A stretch of DNA of 64,000 nucleotides from an uncultured Oscillospiraceae bacterium. GTDB lineage: Bacteria; Bacillota; Clostridia; Oscillospirales; Oscillospiraceae. Location of the stretch: positions 1-64,000 of the forward strand of contig CANQRM010000006.1 of assembly GCA_947626265.1 (NCBI GenBank). The letters run 5' to 3'. This document shows, piece by piece, positions 41,952 through 49,177 of the stretch (its first letter is position 1; the number at the start of each line of letters is the position of its first letter). The notes beneath the pieces are model-generated. The model had not been told where the DNA came from and ran no database searches. It saw only the letters and a list, made by a program, of their open reading frames with translations. The position numbers and the translations under genes were made by a program.

Positions 41952-43115
41952 ATGAAAACTTTTGACATCACACCGCTCACCACCGCCCAGGCTTTGGAGG
42001 CCCTGGACACGGCGGTGGGCCTGGTGCGGCAAAATCTGCCCCTGTTCACCGACCGCTGCCAGAACCACTCCAGCGTCAACGACATCTACCCTCCCTGCGA
42101 CAATGTCCAGTGGACATGCGGCTTCTGGCCTGGGGAGATATGGCTTGCCTACGAGCGCACCGGCGACGCCGCCTTTAAGGACGCCGCCCTCCACCTGGTG
42201 GACAGCTTCCTCTACCGCATCCAGAATAAGATCGAGGTGGACCACCACGACATGGGCTTTCTCTACAGCCTCAGCTGCGTGTCCGCCTATAAGCTCACCG
42301 GGAGCCAAAAGGCCCGGGAAGCTGCTCTTCTGGCGGCGGATCAGCTGTGCACCCGCTTTCAGGAGAAGGGCGGCTTCATCCAGGCCTGGGGGCCTTTGGG
42401 CGCCGCGGACAACTACCGGTACATCATCGACTGCCTTTTGAATGTGCCCCTTCTGTACTGGGCCACGGACGAGAGCGGCGACAGCCGCTATGCCGGCCTG
42501 GCCCACAGGCATGTGGCCACCTGCCTTGCCAACTCCATCCGCCCCGACGGCAGCACCTACCATACCTTCTTCATGGACCCGGCCACCGGCGCGCCCGTCC
42601 GGGGCGTCACCTGCCAGGGCTACAAGGACGACAGCTGCTGGGCCCGGGGCCAGGCCTGGGGCGTGTATGGCACGGCCATCAGCTACACCTATACCCGCCG
42701 GCCGGAGTATCTGGACGCCTTCCGCCGGGTGCTGGCCTATTACCTGGACCAGCTGCCCGCGAACATGATCCCCTACTGGGACATGACCTTCACCACCGGC
42801 GACGACGAGCCCTGGGACTCCTCCTCGGCCTCCATCGTGGCCTGCGGCCTGCTGGAGGCGGCCAAGTTCGTCCCCGCTGAGGAAGCCGAGACTTTCCGCA
42901 CCCTGGCCGGGCAGATGCTCTCCAGCGTTGCCAGCCTGTGCGCGGTCAAGGAAGGCCCCGCCGGCATCGGCCTTGTGCGCCACGGCACCTACAGCAAAAA
43001 GAGCCCCTACAACACCTGCACTCAGGAAGGCGTGGATGAGTGCGTCAGCTGGGGCGACTACTTCTACATGGAGGCCCTGACCCGCTACACCCGGGACTGG
43101 ACGCCTTACTGGTGA
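41952..43115 (+). CDS. Unsaturated glucuronyl hydrolase (GH88)
   Basis: This 387-residue alpha/alpha-barrel enzyme hydrates and so releases 4,5-unsaturated uronic acid from the non-reducing end of lyase products. The two essential aspartates can be placed at Asp100 in DHHDMGF and Asp160 in RYIIDCLLN; their spacing matches the Asp88/Asp149 pair of the Bacillus enzyme. No signal peptide is present, so it acts in the cytoplasm. The substrate would be the product of the heparinase II/III-type lyase of the divergent arm. GH105 relatives share the fold; overall sequence favours GH88. Confidence 0.88.
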   Translation: MKTFDITPLTTAQALEALDTAVGLVRQNLPLFTDRCQNHSSVNDIYPPCDNVQWTCGFWPGEIWLAYERTGDAAFKDAALHLVDSFLYRIQNKIEVDHHDMGFLYSLSCVSAYKLTGSQKAREAALLAADQLCTRFQEKGGFIQAWGPLGAADNYRYIIDCLLNVPLLYWATDESGDSRYAGLAHRHVATCLANSIRPDGSTYHTFFMDPATGAPVRGVTCQGYKDDSCWARGQAWGVYGTAISYTYTRRPEYLDAFRRVLAYYLDQLPANMIPYWDMTFTTGDDEPWDSSSASIVACGLLEAAKFVPAEEAETFRTLAGQMLSSVASLCAVKEGPAGIGLVRHGTYSKKSPYNTCTQEGVDECVSWGDYFYMEALTRYTRDWTPYW

Positions 43116-43120
43116 GCGTT

Positions 43121-44851
43121 ATGGAACTGCACGACAGAAAAGACTTTGCCGCCCTGATGCATAAGCTCCTGGACCCGCTGGTGCCGCTCTATTCCCCCGG
43201 CGGGGCGCGGCTGATGCTGGGCGAGACGGGCGTCACCTACGATAAGCCCGCCATCGGTTTGGAGGGCTTTTCCCGCCCCCTGTGGGCCCTGGCCCCCTTC
43301 TGGCTGGGGGGCGGCCGCTGGCCGGAGATGGAGGCCATATATCAAAAGGGCCTGGCCGCCGGCACGGACCCGGCCAGTCCGGAATACTGGGGGGACACGA
43401 AGGACTATGACCAGTGCTTCGTGGAGATGGCCGCCATCGCCTGTGCCATCCTGGAGGTGCCCAAGCTCGTCTGGGAGCCCCTGGATGACGGGGCAAAGCG
43501 AGACCTTGCCCGGTGGCTTTACTCCATCAACGAGCACTTCGTCCCCCACTGTAACTGGCTGTTCTTCCGGGTGCTGGTGAATCTGGCACTGGAGCGTGTA
43601 GGCATGCCCTTTGACGGTGATGCCGTGGAGAAGGACATCAAGGAGATGGACGGCTGGTACGTCTCCGACGGCTGGTATACCGACGGCCCGGCGGATGTGA
43701 AGCCCCAGAAGGATTACTATATCCCCTGGGCGCTGCAGTACTATGGGCTCCTCTACAGCGTGTTCGCCGCGGAAAAGGACCCGGCGCGGGCGGCAGTCTA
43801 CCGCCGGCGGGCCATGGAATTCGGCGTCAGCTTTGCCGCCTGGTTCGACGAAAACGGCGCCGCCCTCCCCTATGGCCGGAGCCTCACCTACCGGTTCGGC
43901 CAGTGCGCGTTCTACGCCGCCTGCGTCTGGGCGGGGCTGGAGCCCCTGCCCCTTCCCGTGATGAAGGGCATCATCGTGCGCAATCTCCAGTGGTGGCTGG
44001 ATAGGCCCATTCTGGACCGGGACGGGGTGCTCACCATCGGCTACTGCTATCCCGACCTTTACATGTCCGAGCGGTACAACGCCCCCGGCAGCCCCTACTG
44101 GGGCATGAAGAGCTTCCTGCTGCTGGCCCTGCCAGAGGACCATCCCTTCTGGAAGGCAGAGGCCGCGCCCCTGCCGGCGGACATCGCCGCCCCGGGCGTG
44201 TACCCCCAGCCCGCCACCGGTCTTCTTCTCCAGCGCCTGCCCGACGGCCAGCTGAACGCCTACGCCGCCGGCGAGGTGGAATATTCCGAGCACGGCCAGT
44301 TCGCGGAGAAATACGCCAAGTTCTGCTACAACACCCGCTTCGGCTTCTCCGCCAGCAGAAGTTATGTAAACTTAGAACAGGCCGCGCCGGACAGCATGCT
44401 GGCCTTCGTCCTGCCGGGAAAGGACGGGGGCTGGACCTTCGTCCGCCGCCACAGCGAGAGCTTCAAGCTCTATGCCGACCGCCTGGTCAGCGTATGGCGG
44501 CCCATGCCCGGCGTGCGGGTCACCACGGAGCTTCTCCCCTGTGAGGGCGGACACATCCGCCGTCACACCGTGGAGAGCGATATCGCCTGCGAAGCCTATG
44601 ACTGCGGCTTTGCCGTGCCCAAATTCGCCCCCGGCTTCGCCCAGCGGGCGGAGGGGGCCGAGGCAGGGGCCCGCAACGACTCTGCCGCCTGCTGTGTCCG
44701 GTCCCAGGTGGGCGGCGGCGAGGGCGTCATCCTGGAGGCCTGGCCCAACACCAGCCTCTACAGCCCCAACACCGTCATTCCGGCGGTGCGGTACGACATC
44801 CACCCCGGCACGGCGGAGTTGGAGACTTATGTAAACTCCCACGTGGAGTGA
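43121..44851 (+). CDS. DUF2264 family protein
   Basis: This 576-residue cytoplasmic protein matches the DUF2264 pattern: GLEGFSRPLWALAPFW near 50, HCNWLFFRVLVNLALE near 140, and DGWYTDGP with DYYIPWALQYYGLLYS near 200, all consistent with an alpha/alpha-barrel like that of glycoside hydrolases and lyases, followed by a beta-rich C-terminal region. The function is not established to my knowledge. It starts five bases after the GH88 stop, with GGTGAG near the start, so both are probably made together. The setting suggests an exo-acting enzyme on the remaining oligosaccharide; this is inference. ATG at 43121 is chosen because the earlier track start lies inside GH88. Confidence 0.75.
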   Translation: MELHDRKDFAALMHKLLDPLVPLYSPGGARLMLGETGVTYDKPAIGLEGFSRPLWALAPFWLGGGRWPEMEAIYQKGLAAGTDPASPEYWGDTKDYDQCFVEMAAIACAILEVPKLVWEPLDDGAKRDLARWLYSINEHFVPHCNWLFFRVLVNLALERVGMPFDGDAVEKDIKEMDGWYVSDGWYTDGPADVKPQKDYYIPWALQYYGLLYSVFAAEKDPARAAVYRRRAMEFGVSFAAWFDENGAALPYGRSLTYRFGQCAFYAACVWAGLEPLPLPVMKGIIVRNLQWWLDRPILDRDGVLTIGYCYPDLYMSERYNAPGSPYWGMKSFLLLALPEDHPFWKAEAAPLPADIAAPGVYPQPATGLLLQRLPDGQLNAYAAGEVEYSEHGQFAEKYAKFCYNTRFGFSASRSYVNLEQAAPDSMLAFVLPGKDGGWTFVRRHSESFKLYADRLVSVWRPMPGVRVTTELLPCEGGHIRRHTVESDIACEAYDCGFAVPKFAPGFAQRAEGAEAGARNDSAACCVRSQVGGGEGVILEAWPNTSLYSPNTVIPAVRYDIHPGTAELETYVNSHVE

Positions 44852-44855
44852 TCCC

Positions 44856-45515
44856 ATGGCAGCGGAGAGCACAAATAACGCCCGCGGGGCGCGGGCCAAA
44901 AACTGGTGGTATTACCACTGGAAAATAGTTCTGCTCATCCTGGTCCTGGCTGCCATCGGCGCCGTATGCGCCGCGCAGTTCTTCGGCCAAAAGGAGCCGG
45001 ACATGTCCGTGGGCTACGCGGCCCGGGAGGAGCTTCCCCCGGACGCCGCCGCCGCGCTTATAAAGGCGCTGGCGGGTCTCTGCCCCGACAGGGACGGGGA
45101 CGGCGAGGTCACGGTGGAGCTGGAGCAGTTCGCCGTGGACCTGCGGGAAAATGCCGCCCCAGCGGACATGAACGCCCAGATGGCGGGCATCACCCTCATG
45201 ACCGGCTTCATCTACAACGCCGGCGGGGCGAATCTGTTTTTCCTGGAGGACCCGGAGGGGTTCCAGCGCCGGACCGGCGCGCTGCGGTACCTGGACGGCA
45301 CGGCTCCCGATGAGGCCAACGCCTACGACGCGGCCCATTGGCGGCAGATGGTCTATGCGGTGGCCGACTGCCCCGCGCTGGCGGGGCTGGACCTGCCGGA
45401 GGGGCTGTACATCGGCCGGTGCGCCCCCGGGGGCCGGGCAGACCCGGCTTACGCGGCGGCCATCGATGAGCTGTGGGCGGCCCTCACCCAGGGGGCCGTA
45501 CCCCCTGAAAACTGA
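44856..45515 (+). CDS. Hypothetical single-pass membrane protein with a DxDGDG loop
   Basis: I do not recognise this 219-residue protein. A basic N-terminus is followed by one transmembrane helix (about 22-42, IVLLILVLAAIGAVCAAQFF), so the remaining 175 residues should face outward. Near residue 75 there is CPDRDGDGEVTVEL, an EF-hand- or dockerin-like calcium-binding loop. The gene starts four bases after DUF2264 and ends at a strong terminator, so it belongs to the polysaccharide locus operon or is co-transcribed by chance. Similar short proteins with a CxDxxGDG motif occur in clostridial genomes without known function. Confidence 0.65.
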   Translation: MAAESTNNARGARAKNWWYYHWKIVLLILVLAAIGAVCAAQFFGQKEPDMSVGYAAREELPPDAAAALIKALAGLCPDRDGDGEVTVELEQFAVDLRENAAPADMNAQMAGITLMTGFIYNAGGANLFFLEDPEGFQRRTGALRYLDGTAPDEANAYDAAHWRQMVYAVADCPALAGLDLPEGLYIGRCAPGGRADPAYAAAIDELWAALTQGAVPPEN

Positions 45516-45547
45516 AAAAACCTCCTGCGCGTGCGCAGGAGGTTTTT
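45516..45547. terminator. Bidirectional terminator
   Basis: AAAAACCTCCTGCGC and GCGCAGGAGGTTTTT form a perfect 15-bp stem around GT between convergent genes, with A and T tracts suited to both directions. Confidence 0.92.
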
Positions 45548-45549
45548 CT

Positions 45550-46362
45550 TTATTCTTTTGGCTCTTCTTCCTTCAAGCTGGCGGCGTATTCCTCCGCCCG
45601 CTGTTCGTGCAGGGCGCGGATGGCGTTTTCCAGGTCGAAGGCCTTGTCCAAATGCCGGTAGATCACCATGAGCCCGCCGGACAGGGGCAGCCACAGGTTG
45701 GTAAAGACCACCGCCAGCATGCTCACCGGGAGAAAGACCATCACCAGCGCCAAGTATACCAGGCATATGAGCGCCGCCCCCAGGGTGGGGAGCAGATGGC
45801 CCAGCATCAGCAGGAGGGCGTTTTTCGCGATGGAGGGAAAGGGCTGATCAAAAAGCGGTATCAGCGCCCACATCCACAGGAAAAAGCCGGTGGTGAGCAC
45901 TGTGCCCGCCAGAAGCAAGGCCAGGATGAGCATCCCGGACCCGCCGGGGGCTACATGGCGGAAGATGAAGTACTGCAGGCCGAACACCAGCGCGCACAGC
46001 GCTCCCGGGAGAAGGCTCTGCCCGGCGTTTTTCTTAAGGGCGTCCCGCCAGTTATAGGAGAACATTAGCGGCTCGTCCCGCAGGCTCCGCAGCAGCATGT
46101 CCATCAGCGCGCTCCAGAAGGGCCCCGCCAGCATTCCACCCAGGACGCACACGGCGATGAGCACCAGCAGCAGATGGCTGTTTATGGAGAAGTACATGCC
46201 GAAAAACCAGGGGATCATGGTGACAAAGGCCGCGAGGCCGCTGATCCAGAACGCCCCGAAGTCCCGCCCGGCCACCTCCCGCCAGCGGGCAAAGCCCTTC
46301 TTCCGGGGCGCGTTGGGGTCCACGCCCGGTCCGGGCCGGTCAAATCTCAGAAAGGGAAACAC
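45550..46362 (-). CDS. YesL/DUF624-like integral membrane protein
   Basis: This 270-residue protein has five to six predicted helices and a short charged C-terminal tail. The layout, with an amphipathic N-terminal segment (GFARWREVAGRDFGAFW), the loop LMFSYNWRDALKKN and the final helix, resembles the DUF624/YesL group, whose members lie beside YesMN-regulated sugar genes. Function is unknown. The start is GTG at 46362 with an ideal GGAGGTGA site seven bases upstream, and a promoter lies about 40 bp ahead, so it is probably monocistronic. Confidence 0.65.
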   Translation of the reverse strand: MFPFLRFDRPGPGVDPNAPRKKGFARWREVAGRDFGAFWISGLAAFVTMIPWFFGMYFSINSHLLLVLIAVCVLGGMLAGPFWSALMDMLLRSLRDEPLMFSYNWRDALKKNAGQSLLPGALCALVFGLQYFIFRHVAPGGSGMLILALLLAGTVLTTGFFLWMWALIPLFDQPFPSIAKNALLLMLGHLLPTLGAALICLVYLALVMVFLPVSMLAVVFTNLWLPLSGGLMVIYRHLDKAFDLENAIRALHEQRAEEYAASLKEEEPKE

Positions 46363-46399
46363 GCTGCCGTCACCTCCGCCGTTCCATGCTCATGACAGC

Positions 46400-46428
46400 A
46401 GTATATACCAAATCCCCCTCGCCCGCAA
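46400..46428 (-). promoter_or_regulatory. Promoter of the DUF624-like gene
   Basis: On the minus strand TTGCGG, 17 bp and TATACT; the -10 box matches at five of six positions. Confidence 0.55.
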
Positions 46429-46442
46429 TCCCCGCCGGGCGG

Positions 46443-47420
46443 TTACTCCCCGGTGAGCAGCCTGTAAAGCCACCGCCCCGACTGGGACAGGTCCTCCGGC
46501 GTAAAGCCGGACGTCTTCGTGCAGCCGCTTTGAAGGATGGCGCTGGACTCGTCCTTGTTGGACAGGTTCCAGTTTACATAACTTATCCCCAGCTCGTCCA
46601 TCAGCGCCACCCATATATCCGCCTGCTCCTCGTTCACCGCGCCGCTGCCGCTGGCGTCGCAGGTGCCGTACTCCGTGACGAATATGGGCAGTCCCGCCTC
46701 CGCCGCCGCCTTCATCCGCTCGCGCAGGTCGTCCCGGTGGGTGTCGGCGTAAAAGTGCAGGGCGTACATGATGTTATCATATTCCGTGATGGGGTCGGCC
46801 GCCGCCTGGTCCACCATCTGGCTCCAGTTGGGCGTGCCCACGATGATGACCGCATCCGGGTCGTTGGCCCGGATGACGGGGATGACCTCCAGGGCGTAGG
46901 CCTTCACCGCCGCCCAGTCAACGCCGCCGTTGGGCTCGTTGCATATCTCATAGAGCACATTGTCCTGCCCGGCGAAGGCGGCGGACATCTCCTCAAAGAA
47001 GGCAATGGCCTCGTCCTTGTGGGTGTTGGGGTCAAAGTCGGAGAGGATGTGCCAGTCCACGATGGCGTACATCCCCGCCTCCGTGGCATACCTGACGCCG
47101 TCCTTTACGAGCTTTTTCAGCGCCTCCTGGTCCCCGCCCTCGCAGTAGCCGCCGTACTCGGCCGTGTACATGGCCAGGCGGATGACGTTCGCGCCCCAGT
47201 CATGGAGCTCACGGAAGCAGTCTATGTTTACATAATCCGGATACCAGGCCAAGCCGTGGGTGCTGACGCCCCGCAGCTGCACCGGCCCGTTCCCGTCGCA
47301 GAGCCGGGCCCCCTCCACATGGAGCGGCCCCGGCGTCCCCGCCTCTGCCGCCAGGGCGGGACCCGGCGCCATGGCCGCCAGCGTCATGGCGGTCAGGATG
47401 GAAATGAGTTTCTTTTTCAT
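46443..47420 (-). CDS. Secreted endoglucanase-type glycoside hydrolase (GH5)
   Basis: This 325-residue enzyme has a signal peptide of about 25 residues (ending PALA) and a single GH5 catalytic domain; no carbohydrate-binding module or dockerin is present. The acid/base is Glu162 in YEICNEPNG and the nucleophile Glu250 in FVTEYGT, with RGVSTHGLAWYP and VDWHILSD in their expected places. The pattern fits the GH5_2 cellulase subgroup, so beta-1,4-glucan cleavage outside the cell is likely. It has its own promoter and GGAGGGAG site. It lies downstream of the surface-polysaccharide operon on the same strand, so processing of a self-made polymer is an alternative role. Confidence 0.88.
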   Translation of the reverse strand: MKKKLISILTAMTLAAMAPGPALAAEAGTPGPLHVEGARLCDGNGPVQLRGVSTHGLAWYPDYVNIDCFRELHDWGANVIRLAMYTAEYGGYCEGGDQEALKKLVKDGVRYATEAGMYAIVDWHILSDFDPNTHKDEAIAFFEEMSAAFAGQDNVLYEICNEPNGGVDWAAVKAYALEVIPVIRANDPDAVIIVGTPNWSQMVDQAAADPITEYDNIMYALHFYADTHRDDLRERMKAAAEAGLPIFVTEYGTCDASGSGAVNEEQADIWVALMDELGISYVNWNLSNKDESSAILQSGCTKTSGFTPEDLSQSGRWLYRLLTGE

Positions 47421-47453
47421 ATGGCTCCCTCCAAGTTCATTTGCATTGGATCA

Positions 47454-47482
47454 ATTGTAACATCCCCGCGCCGCCATTACAA
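47454..47482 (-). promoter_or_regulatory. Sigma-A promoter of the GH5 gene
   Basis: On the minus strand TTGTAA, a 17-bp spacer and TACAAT (five of six), 33 bp ahead of the start codon. Confidence 0.75.
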
Positions 47483-47505
47483 GCCATCCGGGCCGCTGAA
47501 TGACG

Positions 47506-47543
47506 CAGGGAAGCGGCGCATGAGCGTGCCGCTCCCCTGTTTT
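47506..47543. terminator. Hairpin after the surface-polysaccharide operon
   Basis: CAGGGAAGCGGCGC pairs with GTGCCGCTCCCCTG (12 pairs, one G-T, one mismatch). The T tract is on the plus strand, while the operon ends on the minus strand, so its use as the operon terminator is uncertain. Confidence 0.4.
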
Positions 47544-47551
47544 CTTTCACT

Positions 47552-48013
47552 CTATCCCTGCCGGCGACGGAGGGCTGATACAGCCACGACCAGACCCACG
47601 CCCAGGACGGAGCCTGCCACGTTCAAAAGGGTCTCATCCCACTGCAGATGCCGCCCCGGTACGTACAGCTTTCCCACCTCGGCCGCCACGGCCAGCGCGG
47701 AGCAGGCCAGCGCCGCCATGATATAAGGCCAGGCCCGGCGCTCTGCACGGGGCAGGCTCACAGCCAGCGCCGCGGCGGCCAGGAGGCCGTCTATGAAAAA
47801 CACGCCGAGATGGGCCGCCAGGCGCAGGCCCATATGAAACGCCGCCTGGTCCGGATATATGCCCACGCGGGCCAGCAGCCCCAGCAGGAACCGGGCCAGC
47901 TCCATGCTGAGCGCCCCGGTATCCTCCCCCGGCTGCCAGGACAGAAACAGGCTGAACCCCGCCCATCCCAGTGCCAGCAGCCACAGCACGGCCGCGGAGA
48001 GTTTACGTCTCAT
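47552..48013 (-). CDS. VanZ family membrane protein
   Basis: This 153-residue protein has four predicted helices and the VanZ-type motif QWDETLLNVAGSVLG before the last helix, plus the acidic residue in AAEVGKLYVPGRH. The family is named after the teicoplanin-resistance protein of Tn1546 but most members are of unknown function and often lie in polysaccharide gene clusters. It is the last gene of the surface-polysaccharide operon, 17 bases after the phosphonopyruvate decarboxylase gene. ATG at 48013 places the first helix correctly; its Shine-Dalgarno is weak, so translation may depend on the upstream gene. Confidence 0.75.
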   Translation of the reverse strand: MRRKLSAAVLWLLALGWAGFSLFLSWQPGEDTGALSMELARFLLGLLARVGIYPDQAAFHMGLRLAAHLGVFFIDGLLAAAALAVSLPRAERRAWPYIMAALACSALAVAAEVGKLYVPGRHLQWDETLLNVAGSVLGVGLVVAVSALRRRQG

Positions 48014-48030
48014 GTTCCCGGACGGGCTTT

Positions 48031-49146
48031 TCAAGGCTGTCCTCTCAGCATGGCCATGAACGCCTCCTTGTTCTCCTTCGCCGTGGTGGTGGGCCTGCCC
48101 AGGTCCGCCCGGGAGCCGATGGCGCACTTGGCCTCGATGAACGTCAGGCCCTCCCCCGCTTTGGCCTCCTTCAGCGCCGCGTCCAGCGTCTCAAAGCTGT
48201 CCGCGCAGGCCACATGCTCATAGCCGCAGCCCCGGGCGATCTGCGTAAGGTCTGTCTTTCCGGCGGCCGTGGGCATGCCGCCCACGGTCTCATGGGCGCC
48301 GTTATTGACGACGATATGCACCACATTCTTTGGTCTCACGGCCCCCATCACCGCCATGCTCCCCATGTGCATCAGCACGGCCCCGTCGCCGTCGATGATC
48401 CACACCTTTTTCTCCGGCTTTTGCAGCGCGACGCCCAGGGCGATGGAAGAGCTGTGACCCATGGAGCCGACCGTCAGAAAGTCGGTCCCATGGCTCTGGG
48501 CGCCCGCCTGGCGTATCTCAAAGAGCTCACGGCTGGCCTTGCCCGTCGTGGAGACCACCGGGTCCGTTCCCGTCACAGCCACGATGTGCCGGATGATCTC
48601 CTCCCGGCGCATCGTGTTGGCGTTTTTATACTCCACCCTGGCGTCAAATTCCAGAGCGCCCCTGCCGATGACGAAGGCGCACTGCTTTCCCCTCTCCCAC
48701 AGCGCCCGGTATTCCCCGAGCTTGGAGCGCACCTCTTCTTCTGTGGTCTCTTGGCCGATGATGAAGCTGGCGATATCCATGTCCTCCAGGAGCTTTACCG
48801 TCACCTGGCCCTGGTAGATATGCTGGGGCTCGTCATGGACGCCCGGCTCGCCCCGCCAGCCGATGACGAACAGGCACGGGATGCCGTACACCCTGTCGTT
48901 CATCAGCGACGCCACGGGATTGATGATATTCCCCTCGCCGGAGTTCTGCATATAGACCACCGGCACCTTCCCCGTGGCCAGATGGTACCCCGCCGCCAGC
49001 GCCGCCGCATTGCCCTCGTTGGCCGCGATGACATGATGCGCCGGGTCTGTGCCATATTTTTGCATGAGCCAGTCGCAGAAGGGCCGCAGCTGTGAGTCCG
49101 GCACACCGGTAAAAAAATCAAATCCGCTCAAAAAGTCCGCTTTCAT
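48031..49146 (-). CDS. aepY: Phosphonopyruvate decarboxylase
   Basis: This 371-residue thiamine-diphosphate enzyme decarboxylates phosphonopyruvate to phosphonoacetaldehyde, the irreversible step that pulls PEP mutase forward. The N-terminal half has FFTGVPDSQLRPFCDW and the catalytic Glu in AANEGNAAALAAGYH; the C-terminal half has the TPP-binding GDGAVLMHMGSMAVMG and NNGAHETVGGMPT, characteristic of this family. It lies 31 bases after the PEP mutase fusion gene. An ATG nine bases earlier (49155) is possible, but AGAGG is better spaced for 49146. The next enzyme, a transaminase or reductase acting on phosphonoacetaldehyde, is not encoded in the window. Confidence 0.93.
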   Translation of the reverse strand: MKADFLSGFDFFTGVPDSQLRPFCDWLMQKYGTDPAHHVIAANEGNAAALAAGYHLATGKVPVVYMQNSGEGNIINPVASLMNDRVYGIPCLFVIGWRGEPGVHDEPQHIYQGQVTVKLLEDMDIASFIIGQETTEEEVRSKLGEYRALWERGKQCAFVIGRGALEFDARVEYKNANTMRREEIIRHIVAVTGTDPVVSTTGKASRELFEIRQAGAQSHGTDFLTVGSMGHSSSIALGVALQKPEKKVWIIDGDGAVLMHMGSMAVMGAVRPKNVVHIVVNNGAHETVGGMPTAAGKTDLTQIARGCGYEHVACADSFETLDAALKEAKAGEGLTFIEAKCAIGSRADLGRPTTTAKENKEAFMAMLRGQP

Positions 49147-49177
49147 TTTCCGCATCCTCTTTCCAGACGGCCAGTGC

